From positions 1-64,000 of the forward strand of contig JAIVAN010000004.1 in assembly GCA_020171895.1 (NCBI GenBank): a DNA stretch of 64,000 nucleotides, written 5' to 3'. This stretch comes from Bacillus timonensis. GTDB lineage: Bacteria; Bacillota; Bacilli; Bacillales; Bacillaceae_L. The position numbers and the translations under genes were made by a program. The notes below the pieces were generated by a model. It searched no databases and was not told where the DNA came from. It was given only the letters and a program-made list of their open reading frames with translations. This document shows, one piece after another, positions 25,477-34,025 of this stretch (positions within the stretch are counted from its first letter, which is position 1; each line of letters opens with the position of its first letter).

Positions 25477-25956
25477 ATGACTGAAAAAAAGAAAACAACA
25501 ATCGTATTATTTAGCGGAGATTATGATAAAGCGATGGCAGCTTATATTATTGCAAACGGTGCTGCAGCATATGACCATGAAGTAACGATTTTTCATACGT
25601 TTTGGGGATTAAACGCTTTACGTAAAGATGAAAATATTCAAGTGAAAAAAGGATTTATGGAAAAGATGTTTGGTAAAATGATGCCTAGAGGCGCAGATAA
25701 GATGGGTTTATCTAAAATGAATTTTGCTGGAATGGGTCCAAAAATGATTAAAGATATTATGAAAAAGCATAATGCTATGCCATTACCTCAATTAATTGAA
25801 ATGGCTCAAGAGCAGGATATTAAACTAGTTGCATGTACGATGACGATGGACTTATTAGGTTTAAAGGAAGAAGAATTATTAGAGAATATTGAGTATGCTG
25901 GTGTGGCTGCATATTTAGCTGATGCTGAAGATGGAAATGTAAACTTATTTATCTAA
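25477..25956 (+). CDS. DsrE/DsrF-family protein, long form
   Basis: DsrE-like protein of 159 residues. The N-terminal strand and helix I-V-L-F-S-G-D-Y-D-K-A-M-A and the carrier Cys in L-V-A-C-T-M-T-M-D are typical. A Met-rich insertion of about 35 residues (G-F-M-E-K-M-F-G-K-M-M-P-R-G) lies in the middle, absent from the 129-residue DsrE at 22468. The insertion is seen in DsrE-family members annotated near CoA-disulfide reductases; it may form a lipid- or partner-binding loop. The carrier role is inferred from family. Confidence 0.88.
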   Translation: MTEKKKTTIVLFSGDYDKAMAAYIIANGAAAYDHEVTIFHTFWGLNALRKDENIQVKKGFMEKMFGKMMPRGADKMGLSKMNFAGMGPKMIKDIMKKHNAMPLPQLIEMAQEQDIKLVACTMTMDLLGLKEEELLENIEYAGVAAYLADAEDGNVNLFI

Positions 25957-25981
25957 ACGATATCAAAAAAGGGGTGTTCTA

Positions 25982-26332
25982 ATGGAATATGTCGTTATAA
26001 TTCTTGTCGCATTATTTATAGGTATGCGTATGCTTCCTACGAAAGGTGTAAAAAATATCACAACTGCTCAATTAAAAGATGAACTAAAAGATAAAAATAA
26101 GCAATTTGTTGATGTAAGAACGGTTGGAGAATTTAAAGGTAACCATATCCGTGGGTTTAAAAATATTCCATTACACCAATTGAGTCAAAAAGCGAATGAA
26201 CTTTCAAAAGATAAAGAAGTGATTGTCATTTGCCAAAGTGGAATGAGGAGTAATAAAGCAAGCAAAGTGTTAAAAAAGCAAGGGTTTAAGCAAGTAACGA
26301 ATGTAAAAGGCGGCATGAGCGCCTGGTCATAA
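25982..26332 (+). CDS. Membrane-anchored rhodanese
   Basis: Protein of 116 residues with one N-terminal membrane span (V-V-I-I-L-V-A-L-F-I-G) and a rhodanese domain whose active Cys is in C-Q-S-G-M-R-S. The anchor would place the sulfurtransferase at the inner face of the membrane, near sulfide:quinone oxidation or export. AAAAGGGGTG precedes the ATG. Confidence 0.9.
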   Translation: MEYVVIILVALFIGMRMLPTKGVKNITTAQLKDELKDKNKQFVDVRTVGEFKGNHIRGFKNIPLHQLSQKANELSKDKEVIVICQSGMRSNKASKVLKKQGFKQVTNVKGGMSAWS

Positions 26333-26353
26333 CAATAGGGAGGAATGTCAGTA

Positions 26354-26650
26354 ATGAAAACTTTAACGGCTAAAGAAGTAGAAGAAAAGTTAATGAATGG
26401 TGAAGTATTAAATATAATAGATGTAAGAGAAGTAGAAGAAGTACAAACTGGCAAAATTCCAACTGCAAATCATATTCCTTTAGGATTATTAGAGTTTCGC
26501 ATGCACGAATTAGATAAGTCAAAGGAGTATGTCATGGTTTGTCGTTCTGGTGGTAGAAGTGGTCAGGCGTCATTATTTCTAGAAAACCAAGGATTTAAAG
26601 TGATCAACATGACAGGTGGCATGCTTGCATGGGAAGGTCATGTAGAATAA
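26354..26650 (+). CDS. Rhodanese-domain protein
   Basis: Single-domain rhodanese of 98 residues with active Cys in C-R-S-G-G-R-S-G and the C-terminal G-G-M-L-A-W motif. The ATG nine nt downstream of the first in-frame ATG is chosen, because the first one touches the GGGAGGA ribosome binding site. It is cotranscribed with the membrane rhodanese, from which it is 21 bp away. Confidence 0.9.
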   Translation: MKTLTAKEVEEKLMNGEVLNIIDVREVEEVQTGKIPTANHIPLGLLEFRMHELDKSKEYVMVCRSGGRSGQASLFLENQGFKVINMTGGMLAWEGHVE

Positions 26651-26668
26651 TTTTTTTTAAATCAAAAT

Positions 26669-26684
26669 ATACCCCAGTAGGTAT
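26669..26684 (+). promoter_or_regulatory. CstR operator before TusA-rhodanese copy 2
   Basis: ATACCCCAGTAGGTAT, near-perfect 6-4-6 inverted repeat, 19 bp before the ATG and just before AGGAGGTT. Confidence 0.75.
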
Positions 26685-26702
26685 AAAATAGGAGGTTATC
26701 TT

Positions 26703-27278
26703 ATGGATATGATTAAATCAAACGAAGTATTAGATGCGAAGGGCTTAGCTTGCCCAATGCCTATCGTAAAGACAAAGAAAGCAATGAATAACTTAGAAGC
26801 TGGTCAAGTATTAGAGGTTCAAGCCACTGATAAAGGTTCAAAGGCAGATATTGAAGCTTGGGCAAAGAGTTCAGGACATCAATATTTAGGTACAATTGAA
26901 GAAGGTACGGTCTTAAAACATTATCTTAGAAAAGCATCTGGTGAAGAAAAACAAGAAAAGAAACATCCAGTTGTCATAAATAATGAAGAACTTGAAGCGA
27001 AGCTATCGGCGGGAGTTGCTATCAAGGTAATTGATGTGCGTGAGGAAGCAGAGTATATGTTTAATCACATTCCAGGTGCTGTTTCAATTCCACTTGGTGA
27101 ATTAGGAAATCGCTTAAATGAACTAAATTCTGATGAAGAACTATATATTGTTTGTCGTACAGGAAATCGAAGTGATTTAGCTGCACAAAAATTAACGGAA
27201 AATGGCTTTAAACATGTGACGAATGTTGTTCCAGGTATGAGTGAGTGGAACGGTTCTGTAGAAAAATCAGTTAACTAA
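26703..27278 (+). CDS. TusA-rhodanese fusion protein, copy 2
   Basis: Protein of 191 residues, same architecture as 21874-22446: TusA domain with Cys in G-L-A-C-P-M-P and rhodanese domain with C-R-T-G-N-R-S-D. The two copies are similar along their full length, so the module probably arose by duplication within this locus. AGGAGGTT precedes the ATG. Confidence 0.93.
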   Translation: MDMIKSNEVLDAKGLACPMPIVKTKKAMNNLEAGQVLEVQATDKGSKADIEAWAKSSGHQYLGTIEEGTVLKHYLRKASGEEKQEKKHPVVINNEELEAKLSAGVAIKVIDVREEAEYMFNHIPGAVSIPLGELGNRLNELNSDEELYIVCRTGNRSDLAAQKLTENGFKHVTNVVPGMSEWNGSVEKSVN

Positions 27279-27296
27279 TTTTTTTTGAAGAAAATA

Positions 27297-27312
27297 ATAC
27301 TTTAGGGGGTAT
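27297..27312 (+). promoter_or_regulatory. CstR-like operator overlapping a ribosome binding site
   Basis: ATACTTTAGGGGGTAT, with an imperfect left half. Its right half is also the GGGGGT ribosome binding site of the dioxygenase gene, so any binding would be close to the start codon. Confidence 0.5.
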
Positions 27313-27317
27313 CATAA

Positions 27318-28445
27318 ATGACAGTAAAAGCTATGTCAGCAAAAGAAGTAACAAAAAAGGTAATCAACAAGGAATCATTCTTTATTTTAGATGTACGTAA
27401 TGAAAGTGACTTTGCCGATTGGAAAATTGAAGGGGAAAACTTTGAGTACTTAAATATACCTTATTTTGATTTGTTAGATGGCGTTGAAGAAATCATGGAT
27501 AAAATGCCTAGGGATAAAGAAATCTTAGTTGTTTGTGCAAAAGAAGGCTCATCAATTATGGTTGCTGATATGCTATCTGAAGCAGGTTTAGAAGTTTCAT
27601 ATCTTAAAGGTGGAATGAAAACATGGAGTGAGCATTTAGAACCTTTAAAAGTAGCAGATTTAAAAGACGGTGGCGAACTGTACCAATTCGTACGTATCGG
27701 AAAAGGTTGTTTATCTTACATGATCGTTTCAAGCGGTGAAGCTGCACTTGTTGATGCAACACGTATGACAAATGTCTATCTTGATTTTGCGAAAGAAATA
27801 GGTGCTAACATTACACATGTGTTTGATACACATTTACACGCAGATCACATTTCAGGTGGTCGAAAAATTGCGGAAGCAACTAACGCAACTTACTGGTTAC
27901 CTCCAAAAGATGCAACAGAAGTAACATTTGAGTATTCAGCATTAGAAGATGGTAATGACGTAGTGATTGGTAACACAACTATTAATATCCATGCACTATA
28001 CTCTCCAGGTCATACAATTGGCTCAACATCATTTGTTGTCGATAAAGCATTCTTATTATCTGGTGACATTTTATTTATCGATTCGATTGGTCGTCCAGAT
28101 TTAGCAGGAATGGCAGAAGACTGGGTAGGCGATTTAAGAGAAACGTTATATAAACGTTACCGTGAATTATCAGAGGAATTAACAGTTTTACCAGCACACT
28201 TCATGATCATTGACGAGCTTAATGAAGATGGAACGGTTGCTGAAAAATTAGGCACATTATTTGCTAAAAACCACGGATTAAACATTGAAGACGAAAATGA
28301 ATTTAGAAAATTAGTGACCGAAAATTTACCACCGCAGCCAAATGCGTATCAAGAAATAAGAGAGCTAAATATGGGGAAAATTAATCCTGATGAAGATAAA
28401 CAGCGTGAAATGGAAATCGGACCAAACCGTTGTGCAGTTCGATAA
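27318..28445 (+). CDS. Rhodanese-persulfide dioxygenase fusion (CstB-like), copy 2
   Basis: Protein of 375 residues, collinear with the 23114-24250 gene: N-terminal rhodanese with Cys in C-A-K-E-G-S-S, then an ETHE1-type dioxygenase with [11 protein letters not shown], and the same tail G-P-N-R-C-A-V-R. Conservation of active residues in both copies suggests both are functional, perhaps with different substrates or induction levels. TusA follows 18 bp after the stop. Confidence 0.92.
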   Translation: MTVKAMSAKEVTKKVINKESFFILDVRNESDFADWKIEGENFEYLNIPYFDLLDGVEEIMDKMPRDKEILVVCAKEGSSIMVADMLSEAGLEVSYLKGGMKTWSEHLEPLKVADLKDGGELYQFVRIGKGCLSYMIVSSGEAALVDATRMTNVYLDFAKEIGANITHVFDTHLHADHISGGRKIAEATNATYWLPPKDATEVTFEYSALEDGNDVVIGNTTINIHALYSPGHTIGSTSFVVDKAFLLSGDILFIDSIGRPDLAGMAEDWVGDLRETLYKRYRELSEELTVLPAHFMIIDELNEDGTVAEKLGTLFAKNHGLNIEDENEFRKLVTENLPPQPNAYQEIRELNMGKINPDEDKQREMEIGPNRCAVR

Positions 28446-28463
28446 ATGATAGGGGGAATAATA

Positions 28464-28691
28464 ATGGACGTAACGAAAGTATTAGATGCAAAAGGATTAG
28501 CATGTCCTATGCCAATCGTAAAAACAAAAAAAGCAATCAATGAATTAGATTCTGGTCAAGTATTAGAAGTTCATACAACTGATAAAGGTGCAAAAAATGA
28601 TTTAACAGCATGGGCGAAATCTGGAGGCCATGAGATGTTAAAAGACACGGAAGAAGATGGCGTTTTAAAGTTTTGGATTAAGAAGGGCTAA
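28464..28691 (+). CDS. TusA-family sulfur carrier, second copy
   Basis: TusA protein of 75 residues with Cys in G-L-A-C-P-M-P, nearly identical in layout to 25192-25419. The ATG after AGGGGGA is chosen rather than the in-frame ATG 18 nt earlier that abuts the preceding stop. A hairpin terminator follows before the exporter gene. Confidence 0.92.
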   Translation: MDVTKVLDAKGLACPMPIVKTKKAINELDSGQVLEVHTTDKGAKNDLTAWAKSGGHEMLKDTEEDGVLKFWIKKG

Positions 28692-28699
28692 ATCAAATA

Positions 28700-28730
28700 A
28701 AGAGGGAACCGAAATTGGTTCCCTTTTATT
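28700..28730 (+). terminator. Hairpin between tusA and the exporter gene
   Basis: AGAGGGAACC/GGTTCCCTTT stem then TTATT. It may attenuate the exporter gene. Confidence 0.75.
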
Positions 28731-28748
28731 AAGGAGATGATCCTAACA

Positions 28749-29525
28749 ATGGATTTCGCATTTATTATTACAATCTTTTTAATCGGTTTTATAGGGTCTT
28801 ACATTTCAGGTATGGTCGGAATTGGCGGATCGATTATTAAATATCCAATGCTCTTATATATACCACCGTTATTTGGTTTAGCCGCGTTTAGTGCACACGA
28901 AGTATCAGGAATAAGTGCCGTACAAGTTTTCTTCGCAACAATAGGTGGTGTTTGGGCCTATCGTAAAGGTGGATACTTAAATAAAACACTAATCACTTAC
29001 ATGGGTGCGAGTATTTTAATAGGTAGTTTTATCGGTGGATACGGATCAAAGTTAATGTCTGAAGGCGGTATTAATCTTGTTTATGGGATCTTAGCATTAA
29101 TCGCTGCCGTTATGATGCTAATTCCGAAAAAAGGTGTTGATGACATTCCATTAGATCAAGTGACATTTAATAAATGGCTAGCAGCAGCTTTAGCACTAAT
29201 TGTAGGAGTAGGTGCAGGAATAGTTGGGGCAGCTGGAGCATTTTTACTTGTTCCGATTATGCTTGTTGTGTTAAAAATCCCTACTAGAATGACAATCGCT
29301 TCTTCTCTAGCGATTACATTTATCTCATCAATCGGATCTACCATTGGGAAAGTGACAACAGGCCAAGTACAATTTCTACCTGCACTAATCATGGTAGTGG
29401 CAAGTCTAATCGCTTCACCACTAGGTGCAAAAGCAGGTCAAAAAGTAAACACAAAAATCCTTCAATACTTACTAGCTGCCCTTATTCTAGGCACTGCCAT
29501 TAAAATTTGGATGGACATCTTATAA
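28749..29525 (+). CDS. TauE/SafE-family sulfite/sulfonate exporter
   Basis: Membrane protein of 258 residues with about eight spans. The two family repeats carry G-M-V-G-I-G-G-S and [13 protein letters not shown]. TauE proteins export sulfite or related organosulfur anions; in S. aureus tauE belongs to the cst locus. Here it would remove sulfite made by the dioxygenases. The ATG after the extended AAGGAGATGATC is chosen. A strong terminator ends the module. Confidence 0.9.
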   Translation: MDFAFIITIFLIGFIGSYISGMVGIGGSIIKYPMLLYIPPLFGLAAFSAHEVSGISAVQVFFATIGGVWAYRKGGYLNKTLITYMGASILIGSFIGGYGSKLMSEGGINLVYGILALIAAVMMLIPKKGVDDIPLDQVTFNKWLAAALALIVGVGAGIVGAAGAFLLVPIMLVVLKIPTRMTIASSLAITFISSIGSTIGKVTTGQVQFLPALIMVVASLIASPLGAKAGQKVNTKILQYLLAALILGTAIKIWMDIL

Positions 29526-29531
29526 ATTTGA

Positions 29532-29575
29532 AACACAAAAAGAAGGTTTCTCACACGAGAAACCTTCTTTTTGTG
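29532..29575 (+). terminator. Strong terminator of the sulfur module
   Basis: 20-bp perfect stem ACACAAAAAGAAGGTTTCTC with ACAC loop, A/T-rich at both ends. Functional on both strands. Confidence 0.9.
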
Positions 29576-29587
29576 TAAAGAAAATTC

Positions 29588-29733
29588 GACAGGTGCCTGT
29601 CACCTTTTTCCGACAGCCGCCTAGCGTTTTTTTAAACAAACGTTTGATTGAAACGCTGTATCTCAACTGGCTCAAGAGGTTCAGATTTAAACAAACGTTT
29701 GATCAAATAAAGATTTTTCGACAGGTACCTGTC
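29588..29733. promoter_or_regulatory. LacI-family-like operators between two 14-bp palindromes, before the sugar transporter
   Basis: CAAACGTTTG palindromes at 29637-29646 and 29692-29701 (55 bp apart), each preceded by TTTAAA, resemble MalR/LacI-type operators with central CG. Outside them lie GACAGGTGCCTGTC (29588-29601) and GACAGGTACCTGTC (29720-29733), a palindrome type that recurs between genes in Bacillaceae. No coding function is seen in this ~300-bp gap. Confidence 0.6.
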
Positions 29734-29830
29734 GAATCCCATGAATATTTTCCATTTTCGGAGAGAAAATACAATTGGTAAATACATATCCACTGGATGT
29801 TGCTTTAGATTCTGAAAGGAGAGAGATGAT

Positions 29831-31093
29831 ATGAAAAAATGGTTAACGTTATTGTTTGCGTTTGTGATGGCTTTTAGTTTACTCGCTGCTTGTGGTGGTG
29901 GAGATGATGCTGGTGATGTAACAGATGAGGGTGTTGAGGATCAAGAAGGTACAGCGGGTGAGCAGGTAATGATTAAGTTTGCGGCACAAAACGATAACAC
30001 ACCTGCTACTCAAGCTGTTATTGATGAATTTAATAACTCACAAGACAAATATAAAGTAGAGTGGGTTCAAATGACGAATGATTCAGCTCAAATGCATGAT
30101 CAGCTATTAACTTCTTTGTCTAGCGGATCTAATGAGTACGATGTTTTATCATTAGACGTTGTGTGGGCTGGTGAATTTGCTGGTGCTGGATACTTAGAGA
30201 CGATTGATATGAAAATGAAGGATGCTGGTCTAAATAAAGGTGATTTCAATTCAGGTTCAATGGCATCAGGAAATTATAAAGGAAAGCAATATACGCTGCC
30301 GTTTTTCCCAGATTTAGGCTTGCTATATTATCGCAAAGATATTGTAAGTGAAGATGATGCGAAAAAGCTCGAGAGTGGAGATTATACGTACGAAGAATTA
30401 GGTGAAATGGCTGAAAAATATAACGGTGAAGAAGGAACCAAATATGGTTTTGTTTATCAGTCAAAGCAGTATGAAGGATTAACAGTTAACGTGACTGAAT
30501 TTACGAAGTCCTTTGAAGACATTGAGGGTGGCTTGCAGACGATGTACAACTTTACGACTGCTCCTTGGGCACCAAAAGACATTTTAAACTTTACTGAAGG
30601 TGAAACACATACAAATTTTGAACAAGGAAATGCGGTGTTTGCACGTAATTGGCCGTATATGTATGGTCGAATTAAAGGAGCAGAAGAGGGTGTCACAGTC
30701 GCTACCGACCAAGTTGGTGTAGCACCTCTACCAAACGGTGGATCAGTTGGTGGTTGGTTACTAAGTGTGAACAAGAATTCTGCAAACGTTGATGGTGCAT
30801 GGGAGTTTGTAAAATTCGTAGCTGGTCCTGAGGGTCAAAAGATTATGTCAACTCAAGGTGGGTACCTACCAGGGTTTAACGCATTGCTAAATGACGAGGA
30901 AGTCATTGCTTCTAATGAAATGCTCACGTACGAAGGATTCAAAAATGCATTGGAGTCAACGATTGCTAGACCGGTTTCCCCGGAGTATTCAAAGGTATCA
31001 GATACAATACAAGTACAAGCACATAAGTATTTAAGTTCAGGAAGTGGATTAGAAACAGTGGCTGAAGAAATACGAAATGCAGTAAGTGAATAA
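29831..31093 (+). CDS. Sugar-binding lipoprotein of a maltose/trehalose-type ABC importer
   Basis: Extracellular solute-binding protein family 1, 420 residues, with a lipoprotein signal ending L-L-A-A-C-G. The region Y-D-V-L-S-L-D-V-V-W-A-G-E-F-A-G-A-G and the G-G-S-V-G-G-W-L-L-S-V-N-K-N-S motif are typical of maltose/trehalose/oligosaccharide binding proteins. Two MalF/MalG-type permeases follow. The oligo-1,6-glucosidase at 48831 could use the imported sugar. AAGGAGAGAG precedes the ATG. Confidence 0.88.
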   Translation: MKKWLTLLFAFVMAFSLLAACGGGDDAGDVTDEGVEDQEGTAGEQVMIKFAAQNDNTPATQAVIDEFNNSQDKYKVEWVQMTNDSAQMHDQLLTSLSSGSNEYDVLSLDVVWAGEFAGAGYLETIDMKMKDAGLNKGDFNSGSMASGNYKGKQYTLPFFPDLGLLYYRKDIVSEDDAKKLESGDYTYEELGEMAEKYNGEEGTKYGFVYQSKQYEGLTVNVTEFTKSFEDIEGGLQTMYNFTTAPWAPKDILNFTEGETHTNFEQGNAVFARNWPYMYGRIKGAEEGVTVATDQVGVAPLPNGGSVGGWLLSVNKNSANVDGAWEFVKFVAGPEGQKIMSTQGGYLPGFNALLNDEEVIASNEMLTYEGFKNALESTIARPVSPEYSKVSDTIQVQAHKYLSSGSGLETVAEEIRNAVSE

Positions 31094-31103
31094 GAAATAA
31101 TGA

Positions 31104-31136
31104 AAGAGGGCTCTAATAGTCATTAGAGCTCTTTTC
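31104..31136 (+). terminator. Hairpin between binding-protein and permease genes
   Basis: AGAGGGCTCTAAT/ATTAGAGCTCTTT stem with a short T tract. Probably sets high binding-protein to permease ratio. Confidence 0.75.
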
Positions 31137-31168
31137 TAAAAAGAGTATCCGTTAAAAGGGGTGAAAAC

Positions 31169-32383
31169 GTGAAGAAAATTGGTTTTAAAGAATACTTGTT
31201 CATCCTTCCAACGATCTTATTGATTGCCGTATTTTCTTTATGGCCCGTTGTACAATCACTTACATACACTCTATTTGATTATAAATTGAACAACCAGCAG
31301 AAGTCTGGCTTGTATGTGAATGAGCGATTTAACTTTGATTTGTTTAATGAGACACAGCTTTATGTGTCCATGTTATTATCGGATGATTTATCAGTTATAA
31401 CCGAACCAGAAGATTTACAGTTGGCTGAAGGAATTATTCAAAGAGTAGACGAAATTGGTGAAGCATATCAGGATCGAAAAGGTGTTCAAAAGATTAGTAC
31501 AGAAGAAAAGGAAACCTTCCAAGGTTTATATAAAGAAACAAAAGAAGGGTTAACGACGCTGACCAAGAAATATGAAATGCCTAATGGCGAAAATTTACTT
31601 CTTTTAGCCGATGATCTTAATAACAGTGTTATTCCTTCAAATTTTATCGGCTTAAAATCATATGGAAAAGCTTTCACTGATGATCGAATTGGTGTGGCTC
31701 TGATGAATACATTTGTCTTCACTGTGTTTTCAGTATTCTTTGAATTAGTTCTTGGATTAGGACTAGCACTCATTATGAATAAAGCGATTTTCGGGCAGGG
31801 ACTCATTCGAACCACCTCCCTTATTCCATGGGCCATTCCAACGGCGGTGGCGGCGCTAATGTGGAGTTATTTATATGATGGCAGTAGTGGAGTGGTTGCA
31901 AACATCTTTCAAAATATCGGGCTTGTTAGTGATTCAAGGGATTTACTGTTAAGTCAATCAGGTGCTATGTTTTCAACGATTTTAGCGGATGTGTGGAAAA
32001 CAACTCCTTATATGGCGTTACTTTTATTAGCTGGGTTACAAAATATCTCATCATCCCTTTATGAGGCTGCATCAATGGACGGTGCAAATAAAATTCAGCA
32101 ATTTTTCAAGGTGACTTTGCCACTATTGAAGCCATCGATTCTAGTTGCCCTTTTGTTTCGTACGTTGGATGCCTTCCGTGTATTTGACTTAATTTACGTG
32201 TTAACTGGCGGTGGACCTGGTGGAGCAACAGAAACTCTATCGATTTACGCCTATAAAGCAATGTTTGGACAAACGAACTTTGGATACGGGTCAGTTGTTG
32301 TAATGGTCATGTTTTTAAGTGTGGCGGTCATAGCGATTATCTTTGTTAAGTTCCTAGGTGCCAACTTAATGGAGAAGAGTTAA
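31169..32383 (+). CDS. Sugar ABC transporter permease (MalF-like)
   Basis: Permease of 404 residues. The first span is followed by a long extracytoplasmic insertion (about 40-165) as in MalF, then five spans. The EAA loop E-A-A-S-M-D-G-A-N-K-I-Q-Q-F-F-K-V-T-L-P contacts the ATPase. GTG start after AAAAGGGGTG. It pairs with the next permease. No ATPase gene is nearby, so a shared MsmX-like ATPase encoded elsewhere is expected. Confidence 0.9.
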   Translation: MKKIGFKEYLFILPTILLIAVFSLWPVVQSLTYTLFDYKLNNQQKSGLYVNERFNFDLFNETQLYVSMLLSDDLSVITEPEDLQLAEGIIQRVDEIGEAYQDRKGVQKISTEEKETFQGLYKETKEGLTTLTKKYEMPNGENLLLLADDLNNSVIPSNFIGLKSYGKAFTDDRIGVALMNTFVFTVFSVFFELVLGLGLALIMNKAIFGQGLIRTTSLIPWAIPTAVAALMWSYLYDGSSGVVANIFQNIGLVSDSRDLLLSQSGAMFSTILADVWKTTPYMALLLLAGLQNISSSLYEAASMDGANKIQQFFKVTLPLLKPSILVALLFRTLDAFRVFDLIYVLTGGGPGGATETLSIYAYKAMFGQTNFGYGSVVVMVMFLSVAVIAIIFVKFLGANLMEKS

Positions 32384-32399
32384 TTAAGGAGGGAAATGA

Positions 32400-33233
32400 G
32401 TGAAAGCAGAAAATAGAAAGCTGAAATACGTCTTTATGATTTTTGTTGTTTTTTACTTATTAGCGATCGTATTTCCGTTCTTTTGGATTTTCATTACCTC
32501 CTTTAAAACCTCTGGCGAAATATTTGGTGCAGGAGCTTTTCGAGTCATTCCAGAAGAACCAACGTTACGAAACTTTTATACCGTTTTAGTCGAAAAAGGA
32601 ATCTTAAATGCCATTAAAAATAGCTTAATTATTTCTCTTTTAACAACCGTTTATATTGTATTGGTTGCAACGTTTTCAGCGTACGCAATTTCTAGATTTG
32701 AGTTTCGAGGGAAAAACATCTTACTTGGGTTAATATTAGCTGTATCGATGTTTCCACAAATGATTGTGATTGGTCCAATTTACAATATGTTTTTAAAACT
32801 GGGTTTAACGAACAGCTACGCGATTGTATTACCGTACTCCACTATTACACTTCCTATGGCTGTATGGATATTAGTTACCCATTTTAACCAAATCCCAATG
32901 GCATTGGAAGAATCTGCGAGAATTGATGGAGCAACACCGTTACAAACGCTGTTTAAAATCGTCTTTCCACTTGCAGCACCTGGTGTCTTTACTACAGCAA
33001 TCATTGTCTTTATCTCAGCGTGGAATGAGTTCGTTTTGACAATTACGATTAATTCCAACCAAGAATACCATACCGTACCTGTGGCGATTTCATTTTTAAG
33101 AACCCAGTTCAGTATTTTATGGGGAGAGGTAGCGGCAGCAACAACAATTGTTACCATACCAACCTTAATTATGGTATTATTTTTCCAACGACAAATTGTT
33201 TCTGGTCTAACATCAGGTGGAGTGAAGGAATAA
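32400..33233 (+). CDS. Sugar ABC transporter permease (MalG-like)
   Basis: Permease of 277 residues with six spans and EAA loop E-E-S-A-R-I-D-G-A-T-P-L-Q-T-L-F-K-I-V-F-P-L. The start is GTG behind AAGGAGGG, 16 bp after the MalF-like gene. Typical inner-membrane partner of carbohydrate importers of the CUT1 family. Confidence 0.92.
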   Translation: MKAENRKLKYVFMIFVVFYLLAIVFPFFWIFITSFKTSGEIFGAGAFRVIPEEPTLRNFYTVLVEKGILNAIKNSLIISLLTTVYIVLVATFSAYAISRFEFRGKNILLGLILAVSMFPQMIVIGPIYNMFLKLGLTNSYAIVLPYSTITLPMAVWILVTHFNQIPMALEESARIDGATPLQTLFKIVFPLAAPGVFTTAIIVFISAWNEFVLTITINSNQEYHTVPVAISFLRTQFSILWGEVAAATTIVTIPTLIMVLFFQRQIVSGLTSGGVKE

Positions 33234-33239
33234 CAACAA

Positions 33240-33272
33240 GAGGAAGCCCTTTATTTGTAGGCTTCCTTTCGT
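33240..33272 (+). terminator. Terminator of the sugar transporter operon
   Basis: AGGAAGCC/GGCTTCCT stem followed by TTC. Confidence 0.78.
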
Positions 33273-33296
33273 ATTTATGAGGGAAGAGGTGTACAT

Positions 33297-34025
33297 ATGT
33301 TAATCGGACATTTACAAGAAATTACGCGTCATCCAGTTAAATCATTTACAGGGGAAACGGTGAATAAAACGAGAGTGATGAAATACGGATTGTACGGTGA
33401 TCGTAGTCATGCACTACTCGATCAATCAAGAGACAACAAATTTTTAACAATCACTCAAGCAGCTGATTTCGTTAAGTATAAAGCTAGATTTATGGGTGAA
33501 GAGTTAGATGACGAATTACCAATGGTAGAAATCACAAATCCTGCTGGGAAAACGTATAGGTGGGCAGAGGCTGCTTTTGTAGATGAGATTGAACAGCTAA
33601 CGTTACGAAAAGTAACACCTATTCAATTCGCTGCGACCGAAGTCCCTTTAGGTGGCGCATTAGAAGAGGATCACCTTCTGCTTGCAACAGATGCATCGCT
33701 TCAACAATTAGAGGAAATGACAGGGTTTGATGTAGACAAACGAAGATTCCGACCTAATTTATTTCTCTCTTTAGTAGAAAAAAAACCGTTTGTTGAAGAA
33801 GAATGGGTTGGTAAGCAATTGCAAATTGGGGACAACGTCATCGTTCGCTTAAATAAACCTTGTGTGAGGTGTTCGATTGTAAATGTCGAACCTGAATCAG
33901 CTAAAATTACACCTTCCGTTTTAAAAACAGTTGTTACTAAAAGAGAGAGTAACTTTGGGGTGTATGCTTCTGTTGTAAAAACAGGTGTCATTCAAAATGG
34001 GGATGAAGTACACTTGGTTGATTAA
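33297..34025 (+). CDS. MOSC-domain protein
   Basis: Protein of 242 residues with an N-terminal MOSC beta-barrel (I-T-R-H-P-V-K-S-F) and a C-terminal MOSC domain with the conserved Cys in K-P-C-V-R-C. MOSC domains bind molybdenum cofactor or transfer sulfur in its maturation; the mARC/YcbX/YiiM group reduces N-hydroxylated compounds. R-R-F-R-P-N-L-F-L is the usual substrate-loop signature. The biological substrate is unknown. GAAGAGGTG precedes the ATG. Confidence 0.88.
   Translation: MLIGHLQEITRHPVKSFTGETVNKTRVMKYGLYGDRSHALLDQSRDNKFLTITQAADFVKYKARFMGEELDDELPMVEITNPAGKTYRWAEAAFVDEIEQLTLRKVTPIQFAATEVPLGGALEEDHLLLATDASLQQLEEMTGFDVDKRRFRPNLFLSLVEKKPFVEEEWVGKQLQIGDNVIVRLNKPCVRCSIVNVEPESAKITPSVLKTVVTKRESNFGVYASVVKTGVIQNGDEVHLVD

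Noticed and set aside
29593..29781. 62-codon frame before the sugar-binding protein
   Set aside because: It has no ribosome binding site and runs through the palindromic operator region; better explained as regulatory DNA.
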